Positions 41,911 to 50,868 of a stretch of 64,000 nucleotides of DNA are shown here, piece after piece. A model generated the notes under the pieces. That model did no database searches. It worked only from the letters and a program-made list of their open reading frames with translations, and was not told the origin of the DNA. Source of the DNA: Sorangium cellulosum So ce56 (lineage in GTDB: Bacteria; Myxococcota_A; Polyangia; Polyangiales; Polyangiaceae); assembly GCF_000067165.1 (NCBI RefSeq), contig NC_010162.1, positions 3,740,501 through 3,804,500 on the forward strand, in the 5' to 3' direction. Within the stretch, counting starts at the first letter, position 1. Every line of letters begins with the position of its first letter. Made by a program: the position numbers and the translations under genes.

Positions 41911-43152
41911 CTACCGGGGATCCTCGACGGGCGCGGTCTCGAGCGGGACGGTGCCGCCGTTCGCGACCCACTTGAAGCCGTCGACGAGCGCGGTCGAGTC
42001 GCGCATTTCGTCGCCGGTGTCGAAGATCATGAACCGCAGCTTGAGCTCCTCGCCGCCGGTCACCGGGGCCCGCGTGCGCAGCCAGCCGGTCGCGCCGGCA
42101 TCGTCCCAGAGCCCGAAGCCGGTGCCCTCGAGCTCGTCCGTCCCGAGCGGGCACTCCTCGCAGACATCGAAGAAGCTGAGTTTGACGCCGACGGGGTTGC
42201 CAAGGCTATCGAACGAGAGGTTGCCGTTGAGCGACCCTGGCGGGGCGGGCGTCGCCAGTGCGACGAACTGGTCGTTGAAGCAGTCTTCTACGGTGAACTC
42301 GGGATATTCGAAGGTGTAGAACTTGAACGCGAACTCGTAGCCTGTCGCGTTCGTCGGCGTGCGGAGGACGAGCTCGAGGGCGATGTCGTCGTGGATGTTT
42401 GCCGAGGGAGGGCACCCGGGGGCGCCTTGCGGGAAGCCGGGCGGCGCCACGCCCAGCCCGTAGTTCGTGCAGCTATACGTGTTGCACGCGCCCGGCCACC
42501 CGGCGATCCGGGCGCGACCCGAGGACAGGACGAGCAGGCGGGTCCCGCCCTGCGGGTGCACGTTGGGGCCGAAGGAATCGAGCACGCCCACCGCGGGCGA
42601 GGGCTCCGCGGGCGAGCCGTCGCCGCGCACGTACTGCGCGCTCAGCACGCCCCACTTCCTGTCTCCGGGCGACGCCCTGGCGCAGAGGTCGATCGCGTGG
42701 GCCCCGTGGATGGCGTCGAAGTCGGCAGGAGCGATGTTCCTGTCGCAGGCCTGCGGCGCGTTGTCGATCACGCCATCGCAGTCCTCGTCGGCCGGCTCGG
42801 GCACCGCGCCGCTCTGGTCGGGCTCCGTGATCACGACCTCGACGGCGCCTGGGTTGACGTTCGTGTCGCCGTCGTTGCAGTCGCCGTCCTCGATGGTGAA
42901 CCCGTCGCCGTCCTCGTCGGGGGACGGGCCCTCCTCCGCCGGCGTGCCGCCGCCGAAATCAGCCCAGGAGCCCGTCGACTCCACCCGTCCGCCGCTGCCC
43001 GCCTCCGCCGTCGTGGCGCTGGTCGCGCCCCCGCCGCCGCCCTCGCCAGGCGCCTGCTGGTCGCGCGCCGTCGCGGAGCACGCGCCCGAGGCCCAGAGCG
43101 CCGCCCCGACGCTCGCGCAGAGACCCAAGTAGACGAAGCGCCCGCCTCTCAT
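41911..43152 (-). CDS. MopE-motif lipoprotein, choice-of-anchor type
   Basis: 413 residues. A lipoprotein-like signal (LCASVGAALWASGAC) is followed by a Gly/Ser/Thr spacer. A calcium-type MopE repeat is seen at DEDGDGFTIEDGDCND and DEDCDGVIDN. The C-terminal ~250 residues resemble the 'choice-of-anchor L' family found on many myxobacterial surface proteins. Six or more cysteines suggest disulfides outside the cell. The function is not known; these proteins are numerous in Sorangium. Confidence 0.75.
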   Translation of the reverse strand: MRGGRFVYLGLCASVGAALWASGACSATARDQQAPGEGGGGGATSATTAEAGSGGRVESTGSWADFGGGTPAEEGPSPDEDGDGFTIEDGDCNDGDTNVNPGAVEVVITEPDQSGAVPEPADEDCDGVIDNAPQACDRNIAPADFDAIHGAHAIDLCARASPGDRKWGVLSAQYVRGDGSPAEPSPAVGVLDSFGPNVHPQGGTRLLVLSSGRARIAGWPGACNTYSCTNYGLGVAPPGFPQGAPGCPPSANIHDDIALELVLRTPTNATGYEFAFKFYTFEYPEFTVEDCFNDQFVALATPAPPGSLNGNLSFDSLGNPVGVKLSFFDVCEECPLGTDELEGTGFGLWDDAGATGWLRTRAPVTGGEELKLRFMIFDTGDEMRDSTALVDGFKWVANGGTVPLETAPVEDPR

Positions 43153-43229
43153 GGTGCATCCACCTCGATGGTTGGTCCGGACCGCCGGAGCGCCGCGTCC
43201 CCGGCGACCCACGGCAACATGCGAGCACA

Positions 43230-46200
43230 TCACGCCCTGGGCTCGCTGTCTTCTGTTCGCTGCCGCGGCGGCGCGGGGTCGTCGGGCGGCGCGCCTCGCT
43301 CGCCTCGCTCGCCTCGCTCGCCTCGCTCGCCTCGCTCCGGTTCCCCTCGCTTCAGGAGCCGCGCGGCCCACAGCGAGAGCGCGAGCAACCCGACGGCCAG
43401 CGCGCCCCCGATCGGCGCGCGGTGCCGCTCGGTGAACGGAAGGTCGCGCGCGACCGGGGCGGCGCCGAGCTCCGGGTTCGCCGCCGCGGCGCCGAGCCTC
43501 GCGGCGGGGGGACGCTCGCGCACGGTGGGGTCGAGCAGGTCGGCCAGATCGTAGCTCGGGCGCTTGCCGAGCGCGTCGCCGATGTAGAGCCAGTGCGGCC
43601 CCGGCCGCGCGGCGCGGAACACGATCTCGCGCGCCCGCACCTCGCCTTGCGCGCCCGAGAGGGAGAGCGGCGCCGAGTCGCCGTCGTGGATCGTGAGCCG
43701 GAGGAAGCGCTTCCGGGTGGGGCTCAGCGGGATCCGCGTCGACTCGAGCGAGGGCCCTGACGCACCGCGCGGACGGATGCGATGGATCATGCCGCTCCCC
43801 ACGGCCGGCCAGACCGCGCGGTACGTGGTCGAGGCGACGTCGACGCGGCGGCTGAACTCCGGCGTGGCGACGTCGAGGAGGACGGCCTCCAGCGGCGCGC
43901 CGTCGGCGCCGGCGTCGAGCGTGACGAGCGTCGTCTTCGCCTCGCTGTCCCGCTGCGTCTCGACGATCGCGAGCGGCGGCAGCGCGGGGGACTCGGTGGG
44001 CGCCTGCGGCTCGCACGAGACGGCGCCGCCCGTGATCCGGACGTCCGCGGCCGCGTCGCGCGCCGGGGCGCCCTCGGGGACAAGGCGGATCCGGACCAGG
44101 GCGGCGCGCGAGAGGGGATAGCGGACCGACAGGTGCTCGACCGTCTCCGAGCCCTGGGGGATGCGGTAGACGTGGGCGCCGCGCGCGACCTCGCTGAGCG
44201 CCCTCGGATCCGCGCCGGTCTCGACCCGCGCTTCGCGGAGGAAGCTGCCGCCGGTGACGCTGAGCTCGACGCGGCAGTGGCGCGTGCCGGGCGCGTCGAG
44301 CGCCCAGGTCGCGTGCGCCACGCCGGCGGCGTCGACCCCCGGATCGAGCATCGTGGCCGCGATCCGCCCGGACGCGTGCGCGGCGCCCGGCTCGCGGATC
44401 ACGTAGGGCACCTCGGCGCCGTCGGGGCCTGCGATGCGGACGTCGGCGAGCAGCTCTTCCGCGCGGCTCTCGCGGTAGAGGTCGAGATCGACGTCGACGC
44501 GGTGGTCGCCGGCGGCGTCCACGCCCTCGATGGGCCGGACGAGCGGGTGCCTCTCGGTCGGGAGCGCCGCGGCGGTCTGCGCCTCGGCGGGCCGCGCGAG
44601 GCTCATCGCCGCGAGCAGCGCGAGCGGCCCGGCCGCGCCCCGCGATCCGGCGCGCAGGAGCGTCACGAGGCGCCGGCCGAACCGCGCGTAGAGGAACCCT
44701 CCGCCGACGAGCAGCGCCCCGACGCCCGTGAAGAGGGCGATCTGGTAGATGCGCTCGACGTGCCAGACGTCCCAGGTCACGAGCTTCGCGATGGTGACGG
44801 CGAACAGGGAGAGCCCGGCGTAGCGATGGAAGGCGTCGCGCGCCGCGAACCCCGCGGTGAGCAGCGCGATCGCCGCGAGGGCGAGCACGAGCGTGGTCGC
44901 CATCGCGAGGCTGCCTTGCTGGCCCTCGAGGGCGGCCCGGTGCTGCACGGTGAGCTCGGCGAACTCGGCCGCGTCGAGCGGGGCAGGGGGGGCGGCGGGG
45001 AGCGCGGTGATCGCGCTCCGCACCTCGAGGACGACGGTCGTGATGAGCAGCGCATACCCTGCGCCCAGCGCCGCCACCGCGGCGCCGCGCAGCTCGCCGC
45101 GCGCGGCGTCCGGGGGGCGGGCGAACGCCGCGCGCGACAGCAGCCGCCCCGCGGCGAGCAGGGCGGCGCTCACGCCCGCGAACGCATAGGTCCTCGCGTT
45201 GAGCAGGACGGGGACCGCCATGGTCCCGTCGCGGCCGTGCGTGGCGAACCAGGTCGTCACGAGCGCCTCGACCTCGGCCCGATCGACGACGAGCGCCCGC
45301 CCGAGGGTGGCGGCGAAGAGCAGCAAGGTGACGGCGAGCCAGGCGCGCTCGCCGGTGCGCGCCGCGATCGCGGCCGCCACGGCCGCGAGGATGCTCCAGA
45401 CCACGGTGACCGTCGCGCCGCCGAGCCCGAACGCGACGGCCGCGGCGAACAGGGCGAGCGCCTGTCCGAGGAGCAGGGCGACGCGATCGGCGGGGGGCGC
45501 GGCGCCTTCGCGGGTCACGCCGGCGCGGAGGAGCGCGGCGCCGAGCGAAAGGTCCAGGGCGCCGGCACCCGCGGTGAGCAGCGCGCGGAGCGTCGGCGTG
45601 TCCTCCGGCGTGGCGCCGAGCGCGGCCGCGACGAACCCGAGCGTCGCCACGCACGCGGCGAGCGCGTCGGACCACGAGAGCGCCGGCGCGCCGGGCTCGC
45701 GCGCGCGCCGCGCCGAGGCGCCCGCGGCGCCGAGGAACACCAGCATGACGAGCGCCGATGCGCCGAGGAAACTTGCGTTGAGGGCGTTGACGGCGCTCAC
45801 GGCGTCGACTGCATCGGCCGCCGCCGAGGCGCCCCCGTCCGCCGGCGCGATCGCGAAATGCGCCGCCGCCGCGAGCGCGCCTGCCGAGACGATCGCCGCG
45901 GCGAGGAGCAGGGCGGGGAGCGCGGCGCGCGCGGCCGTCCACGCCGCGAGGGCGGCCGCGCCCGCGAGCGCGAGCGCGAAGAGCGCCGCATCGGCCTCGA
46001 TCAGCAGCATGCCCGCGGTGCAGGCGAACAGCGCCGCGCCGGCGGAGCACGCGACGGCGGTCTTCCGATCGAGCTGGCCCGCGAGCCCGGCGCCGCGGAG
46101 CCACCCCGCGAGGTAGACGAGCGTCCAGGCCGCGACGAGCGCGACGAGCGTCGTCCGGTGCGCGGCAGGCGCGTCCGCGAACGTCGCGGCGAAGGCGAGG

Positions 46201-47810
46201 AAGGCGGCGCCCATCGGCGCCAGCAGCCACGCTCCCTCCTCCGGCGGGCGCAGGGCGACCAGCGCCGCGAGCGCGAGCGCGATGGCGGCGGCCGTGAGCG
46301 CGCGCGGCGCGTCGAAGAGCAGCGCGGCCGCGCCCGCGTGGGCGAGCACGAGGGCGGCGATGCTGGTCGCCGTGGCGTCCGCGCGCGCCGCGACGCGGAG
46401 GACGCCGGTCGCTGCCCCGCCGGTTGGCGCGGCGCTTCGATCCGGGCTCGAGGCGGGCGCGCGGCGCAGCCACAGCGCGCGCAGGATGCCCTGCGCCGCG
46501 GCGAGCGCGACGAACGCGAGGGGCGCCGCGCGCGCGGCGAGCGGGAAGTAGGGCCCCGGGAGCGCCTGCGCGGGCGAGTCGAGCCAGGGCGCCGCGTCCG
46601 GGTCTCCGCCGGCCGGGGCGGCGCTGGCGTCGAAGTGCGTGGCGTACCAGCCCCAGAACAGCGCCGTGTGGCCTGCGATCGCGAGCCACGGCGCGACGCG
46701 GAAGCCGAGCCTCGCCGCGACGGCGTGGGCGACGCTCGTCATGAGCAGGAGGTAGCCGAACAGGACGAGCGGCCGGTCCTGCCCCGTCGACAGCACGACG
46801 GGGTTGAGGAAGCCGGCGACGAGGCTGAGGATCAGGATGGCCTCGCCGCGGTGGCGGAGCGCGAGGCCGGCGCCGAGCAGGAGGAGCGCCGTGTCCGCCG
46901 CGAAGGCCGCGGGGATCGGGACGAGCTCGTACAGCGCGGCGCTCGCCCACACCGACGCGATCAGGACCGAGAGGCCGAGGCCGATGAGCGTGTGGACGAA
47001 GCGACGCTGCGCGCGCCCGCGGAGCACCTCGGCGATCGCGAGGAGCGCGGCGCCGGTCGCGGCGCCGATCGCGACGCGCCCGAACGGCCCGATCCAGGCG
47101 TTGTCCGAGGCGTACTTGAAGAAGAAGAGCGCGCCGAGCAAGAAGGTGGTCGCGCCTGCGCGGGTGAGCCAGGTGAGGCCGAGCCGCTCCTCGATGGAGG
47201 GCCGCTCCGGGACCTCGCGGTGCGCGGCCGAGCCGGCGCCGGGCGCGCTGGCGTCGAGCGTCGCCGCGGGGCGAGGCGCGCGAGGCACCGGAAAAGCAGC
47301 GGGATCCGGGAACGCGACAGAGGGGGGCGCCGCGGCCGCCGCGGCGGCGAACGCCGTGGACGCGACCCCCGGGGGCGCGGGGGCGGTCGGATGCGCGATC
47401 TCGGGCGGCGCGCCGGCGGTGGCCATGTCGAGCGCGGGCGGCGCGCCGGCGGCGGCCATGCCGAGCGCGGGCGGCGCGCCGGCGGTGGCCATGTCGAGCG
47501 CGGGCGTCGCGCCTGCGCCCTCGGCGTCGAGCGCGGGTGGCGCCGCCGCTGCGGGCGGGAGCGCGCCCTGGGCAATCCGCTCTTGCTCCAGGCCGTGTGT
47601 GCTTCGCGGGCTCTCCGGCGCTGCGCTGAGCGCTGCTCGGCCGCGCCGCCCGGAGAGCTCGGCCACCCGGTGCTCCAGCGCGTGGATCCGAAGCAGCAGG
47701 TCCTCGTTGCGCCGGTTGGCCCGGACGGCGAACACGAAGGCGACGAGCGGGGCAACCAGGAGATAGGCGACGAGCGCGAGCCCGAAGAAGACGACGATTC
47801 CTGCCCCCAT
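43230..47810 (-). CDS. DUF2339-DUF3999 fusion membrane protein
   Basis: 1526 residues. Residues 1-~60 have a membrane helix and a short coiled coil, followed by an Ala/Pro linker with 11-residue repeats (PALDMATAGAP). About 25-30 helices form the DUF2339 part (to residue ~1080). The rest is a periplasmic beta-rich DUF3999 domain ending in one more membrane helix. DUF2339 and DUF3999 genes are commonly neighbours; here they are one gene. The tail is GER-repeats (ERGERGERGERG), encoded by a 9-bp repeat at 43286-43335. The role is unknown, maybe cell-surface polysaccharide or lipid handling. Confidence 0.75.
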   Translation of the reverse strand: MGAGIVVFFGLALVAYLLVAPLVAFVFAVRANRRNEDLLLRIHALEHRVAELSGRRGRAALSAAPESPRSTHGLEQERIAQGALPPAAAAPPALDAEGAGATPALDMATAGAPPALGMAAAGAPPALDMATAGAPPEIAHPTAPAPPGVASTAFAAAAAAAPPSVAFPDPAAFPVPRAPRPAATLDASAPGAGSAAHREVPERPSIEERLGLTWLTRAGATTFLLGALFFFKYASDNAWIGPFGRVAIGAATGAALLAIAEVLRGRAQRRFVHTLIGLGLSVLIASVWASAALYELVPIPAAFAADTALLLLGAGLALRHRGEAILILSLVAGFLNPVVLSTGQDRPLVLFGYLLLMTSVAHAVAARLGFRVAPWLAIAGHTALFWGWYATHFDASAAPAGGDPDAAPWLDSPAQALPGPYFPLAARAAPLAFVALAAAQGILRALWLRRAPASSPDRSAAPTGGAATGVLRVAARADATATSIAALVLAHAGAAALLFDAPRALTAAAIALALAALVALRPPEEGAWLLAPMGAAFLAFAATFADAPAAHRTTLVALVAAWTLVYLAGWLRGAGLAGQLDRKTAVACSAGAALFACTAGMLLIEADAALFALALAGAAALAAWTAARAALPALLLAAAIVSAGALAAAAHFAIAPADGGASAAADAVDAVSAVNALNASFLGASALVMLVFLGAAGASARRAREPGAPALSWSDALAACVATLGFVAAALGATPEDTPTLRALLTAGAGALDLSLGAALLRAGVTREGAAPPADRVALLLGQALALFAAAVAFGLGGATVTVVWSILAAVAAAIAARTGERAWLAVTLLLFAATLGRALVVDRAEVEALVTTWFATHGRDGTMAVPVLLNARTYAFAGVSAALLAAGRLLSRAAFARPPDAARGELRGAAVAALGAGYALLITTVVLEVRSAITALPAAPPAPLDAAEFAELTVQHRAALEGQQGSLAMATTLVLALAAIALLTAGFAARDAFHRYAGLSLFAVTIAKLVTWDVWHVERIYQIALFTGVGALLVGGGFLYARFGRRLVTLLRAGSRGAAGPLALLAAMSLARPAEAQTAAALPTERHPLVRPIEGVDAAGDHRVDVDLDLYRESRAEELLADVRIAGPDGAEVPYVIREPGAAHASGRIAATMLDPGVDAAGVAHATWALDAPGTRHCRVELSVTGGSFLREARVETGADPRALSEVARGAHVYRIPQGSETVEHLSVRYPLSRAALVRIRLVPEGAPARDAAADVRITGGAVSCEPQAPTESPALPPLAIVETQRDSEAKTTLVTLDAGADGAPLEAVLLDVATPEFSRRVDVASTTYRAVWPAVGSGMIHRIRPRGASGPSLESTRIPLSPTRKRFLRLTIHDGDSAPLSLSGAQGEVRAREIVFRAARPGPHWLYIGDALGKRPSYDLADLLDPTVRERPPAARLGAAAANPELGAAPVARDLPFTERHRAPIGGALAVGLLALSLWAARLLKRGEPERGERGERGERGERGAPPDDPAPPRQRTEDSEPRA
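43286..43335. repeat. 9-bp microsatellite encoding GER repeats
   Basis: The unit CCTCGCTCG recurs about five times in the coding region near the C-terminus of the DUF2339-DUF3999 gene. Copy changes keep the frame and only alter tail length. Confidence 0.85.
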
Positions 47811-47811
47811 G

Positions 47812-47827
47812 CATGCTTCGTAGCATG
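47812..47827 (-). promoter_or_regulatory. Hairpin CATGCT-TCGT-AGCATG before the DUF2339-DUF3999 start
   Basis: Perfect 6-bp arms and a 4-nt loop sit where the ribosome binding site should be, one base before the ATG at 47810. It could hide the start region in mRNA. No Shine-Dalgarno is visible here. Confidence 0.35.
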
Positions 47828-48105
47828 GGGTGCGCGTCGCAGGCGCCGCCCGTCCGCGCGACGATGCCTGTGCTGTTCACGCTGCTCGCGCCGACGGGCC
47901 CATCGGAAGGGGAGGACCTTTCGGCGCGCGCTGGGATTCGGGTAAGGTGCATCCGCATGAGGAACACACGCCTGCCTGATCGCCGCGCGCCGGGCGCCTG
48001 CTATCTTCCCCGTGTTCCCGGACGGCGGCGTTGCTCGGGGGGGGAGCGCGGCCATTCGGGAACAGTTCTTCTGTCCTCTCGACCTTCTGCGGCGGAGACC
48101 TCGCG

Positions 48106-48372
48106 ATGGTGAAGCACCCGACCGTCTCTGCATGGCAGCGGGACCACGAGGAAGGTGGTTATACGGCCGAGTTGCACGGCTGGACCTTGCGGGTCCGCTG
48201 GATACCCGAGCGCCCGGGTGAGGTCCGCGGCTTCGTGTGGGAGGCCGTCGATCCCTCGGGGAACAAGGTCACCTCGCGCGAGATCCACGAGGAGATCGAG
48301 GTGGCGATGGCGTACGCCGAGGAGCGCGCGGCCCCCGATCCGGAGAAGCGCGAGGGGAAGACCGTCGATTGA
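48106..48372 (+). CDS. Small hypothetical protein, 88 aa
   Basis: GGAG lies eight bases before ATG 48106. The protein has a compact beta-rich core (YTAELHGWTLRVRWIPERPGEVRGF is split: the core runs from about residue 18 to 55) and a charged helical tail (EEIEVAMAYAEERAA). I do not recognise it. It resembles many small conserved myxobacterial proteins of unknown role. It is convergent with the methylase. Confidence 0.6.
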   Translation: MVKHPTVSAWQRDHEEGGYTAELHGWTLRVRWIPERPGEVRGFVWEAVDPSGNKVTSREIHEEIEVAMAYAEERAAPDPEKREGKTVD

Positions 48373-48389
48373 GCCGCGCGCCGCGCGGC
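48373..48389. terminator. GC palindrome between convergent genes
   Basis: GCCGCGCG-C-CGCGCGGC is a perfect palindrome with a one-base centre, right after the small gene and 11 nt before the methylase stop. It may end transcription from both sides. No T-run. Confidence 0.4.
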
Positions 48390-48399
48390 GGCGCCGGGC

Positions 48400-49287
48400 T
48401 CAGCCCGCCTTGTCTGCGGGCGCCGCCTTGCGGCTCCGCCTGGCGCCGTAGTTCCGGATCACGATCTCCCCCACGCGGCCTCTGGCGTCGCTCTTCGCGT
48501 TGATGCTCCGGAGCGCCGCGACGCGGTCGATCTTGAACCGCTTGTAGAGCGGCGGGATCTCCGGAACATCGGAGTTCGAGAGCATCACCTGGACGCCTCG
48601 CCCGTCGAGCTCCGCGAAGAGGGCGGCGAGGCGCTCCTGGTCGCGGAAGCCGAAGCCGCGCGCGCTGTAGGACGTGAAGTTCGCGGTCGACGAGACCGGC
48701 GAGTACGGCGGGTCCAGGTACACGAAGTCGCCTTCCTGGGCGTGGTCGAGCACGCGCTCGAAGTCGCGGACCTCGAGCTCGACGCCCTGCAGCGCCGCCG
48801 AGCAGGCCCGCAGCTGGGGCGGGTTGCAGATGGCCGGCTTGACGTAGCGGCCGAAAGGCACGTTGAAGCGGCCGGCGCTGTTGACCCGGTAGAGCCCGTT
48901 GAACCCCGTCTTGTTCAGGAAGATGGTCCGCGCGGCGCGCTCGGGCAGCGTGAGCGAGGCGGGATCGACGTCGCGAACCTTGTAGTAGTGCGCCTCCTCG
49001 TAGGCGTGCCTGCCCAGCGCGGCGATCACCTCGTCGACCCGATCGCGCACCGCCCGGTAGCAGTCGATGAGCTCGGCGTTGACGTCCGTCAGCGTCGCGC
49101 GCTTCGGCTGCAGGCAGAAGAAGAGCGCGGCCCCCCCCATGAAGGGCTCGAAGTAGCGCCCGTAGGACGCGGGGAGCAGCGGCTGGAACTGCCGGAGCAG
49201 CTGGCCCTTGCCGCCCGCCCATTTGAGGAACGGGCGTGGCGTCACGGGCGCGTCGTCGTCGGGGTCGGTGACAAGGGCGGTGGTCAT
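48400..49287 (-). CDS. dam: DNA adenine methylase, Dam/D12 class
   Basis: 295 residues. SAM motif I is FLKWAGGKGQLL near residue 20, with FEPFMGGAALFF after it, and the catalytic motif is DPPY near residue 193. This order is typical of the D12 alpha-class (Dam, DpnM), which usually methylates GATC. No restriction gene, MutH or phage gene is adjacent, so it is a solitary methylase. It may affect gene regulation or be a remnant of a restriction system. Target sequence unknown. Confidence 0.9.
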   Translation of the reverse strand: MTTALVTDPDDDAPVTPRPFLKWAGGKGQLLRQFQPLLPASYGRYFEPFMGGAALFFCLQPKRATLTDVNAELIDCYRAVRDRVDEVIAALGRHAYEEAHYYKVRDVDPASLTLPERAARTIFLNKTGFNGLYRVNSAGRFNVPFGRYVKPAICNPPQLRACSAALQGVELEVRDFERVLDHAQEGDFVYLDPPYSPVSSTANFTSYSARGFGFRDQERLAALFAELDGRGVQVMLSNSDVPEIPPLYKRFKIDRVAALRSINAKSDARGRVGEIVIRNYGARRSRKAAPADKAG

Positions 49288-49842
49288 CGCGCAATACTGG
49301 ACGCCAACCTACCAGGGCGCGCGATCGTCCTCAACCGCCGAAGGCACCGCGAGCGAGCACGCTCGTCGGACGCGTCCGACGCGCCTCGCCGGTCCGCCCC
49401 CGACGCGCGGGCGCCCGGGGCCATGGGGCTCTCCAGGCTAGGTCGTTCTATGTCCATGCCGCGGCCCCGTCGGGCGGCGATGTGCCTTGAGGTCGACAGT
49501 CGATATGGGTCTGATTCATCAGTAATTACGAATGCTTGTAAGCATGCATGAGCGTGCGTGTCCGGGCTGGAGCGCTGCCCGGATCATGGCATGTCGCCGC
49601 TTGCGCGATCGCCGAGCAGGGATAAGTTGAAGTCTCGACACGCGGGCTGGACAGCCGCTGGTGGAGCGGAGTTCTCCCGCATTCGCGCACCGCCGCGTCA
49701 GGCCATCTCGCCGGTGGACCTGCCCGGCGCGGCAGGGGCTCGCTCGGGCGCTGGGCGCGGGCGTCCCGCGCCGGGTGGCCGCTCCTCGAGGGGCCGCCAT
49801 GCGTGGAAGCCGCCGTTGCTTCTCGACAGGAGGGATGCCGCC
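49288..49842. other. Intergenic region with an AT-rich island
   Basis: 555 nt between divergent genes (methylase minus, GNAT plus). A low-GC island at 49497-49555 contains the palindrome described separately. I see no RNA gene. AGGAGGG at 49828-49834 is the ribosome binding site of the next gene. Confidence 0.5.
49532..49545. promoter_or_regulatory. Palindrome ATGCTT-GT-AAGCAT
   Basis: Perfect 6-bp arms with a 2-nt centre, in the lowest-GC part of the gap between the methylase and the GNAT-like gene. The form suits a MarR- or TetR-type operator. No such regulator is encoded nearby. Confidence 0.4.
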
Positions 49843-50814
49843 ATGATGCTTGCCTTCGACCTCGATCGCGACGACGCCCCGCAGCAGCGCGGCCCCGGTC
49901 CTGCGGACGGACCGGGTTGTTTCGGTGAAGCCGCGGACTACCGTGCTCAGCGGATCCTGTACGCCGCCCGCGACTGGATCGGCGAGCAGGACGGCATCAC
50001 CACCGACGGTCGCTCGCTGATCCTGCTGCACGCCCAGCGGACGCCGCCGGAGCGGCGCGAGGCGCTCGTGCGCTGCTTCGAGCGCGTGATCCTGCACGCC
50101 CCCCGGCCGGAGCTCGCCGCGCTCTCGGCGTCGCTGCGCCAGGCGGGGCTCTCCGTGGACGAGGACCTCTCGGTGATGGGCGCCCCGGCCGGCGAGGTGC
50201 GCGCCGCCGTGCAGGGGCTCGGCCGGTTTCGCACATTCCCGCCGGGCCTGCGCCTGTCCAGGGTGTCGCCGGACGACGACGAGGCGTCGATCCGCGCGAT
50301 CCAGGAGCTTCAGGCCGAGAGCGGCCACGCGCCGCTCCCGGGGTGGTACCTGCGCGGCGGCGAGGGGCGCTCCTTGACGCTCGCGCTGCGCGACGGCGCG
50401 GGGGCGCTGATCGGCTGCGCCACCCTGTGTGTCATGACGCGGCCACAGCCTGCCGAGATCGGCGGGCGCGAGGCGCTCGCGCAGCTCGGGCTGCTGGGCG
50501 CCCCGCCGCTCTGGATCTCCGACGTGGGCGAGGCGCCCTCGTGGACGGCCATGCCGATCTGCACCTCGCTGCGCGAGGACCACCGCGGGCGGGGGCTCGG
50601 GGCCCCCCTGCAGGCGGCGGCGCTCCGGGAAGGGCACGATCGCTTCGGGATCCGGTGGTTCTACGCGCTCGTCAGGGCCGGCGACGAGATCGCCAAGCGC
50701 ATGAACGCGCGTTGCGGGCTCGCCCCGCACCGCGCCGAAGGGTTCCTCGTCGCGTCGGCGGTGCCCCCCGAGAAGCCCCGGCGGCCGGCGGACGGGCGCC
50801 GCGGCTCAGGCTGA
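49843..50814 (+). CDS. GNAT-like acetyltransferase
   Basis: 323 residues; AGGAGGG is eight bases before the ATG (ATG 49846 is also possible). Residues ~130-310 look like a GNAT fold with the acetyl-CoA loop in REDHRGRGLGAPLQ. The first 130 residues have no recognised domain. The substrate is unknown. It is convergent with the Nudix gene. Confidence 0.65.
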   Translation: MMLAFDLDRDDAPQQRGPGPADGPGCFGEAADYRAQRILYAARDWIGEQDGITTDGRSLILLHAQRTPPERREALVRCFERVILHAPRPELAALSASLRQAGLSVDEDLSVMGAPAGEVRAAVQGLGRFRTFPPGLRLSRVSPDDDEASIRAIQELQAESGHAPLPGWYLRGGEGRSLTLALRDGAGALIGCATLCVMTRPQPAEIGGREALAQLGLLGAPPLWISDVGEAPSWTAMPICTSLREDHRGRGLGAPLQAAALREGHDRFGIRWFYALVRAGDEIAKRMNARCGLAPHRAEGFLVASAVPPEKPRRPADGRRGSG

Positions 50815-50832
50815 CAACACGGGCGCGAGGAG

Positions 50833-50868
50833 AAAGCGCCGCCGTCCTAGAAAGCGCCGCCGTCCTAG
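50833..50868. repeat. 18-bp tandem duplication over the Nudix stop codon
   Basis: AAAGCGCCGCCGTCCTAG occurs twice in tandem at 50833-50850 and 50851-50868. The second copy carries the stop codon of the Nudix gene (CTA, 50865-50867). Confidence 0.9.

Noticed and set aside
43230..47945. Plus-strand frame of 1387 codons opposite DUF2339-DUF3999
   Set aside because: Highly Arg/Glu/Gly repetitive, no domains; it is the reverse of a real coding strand.
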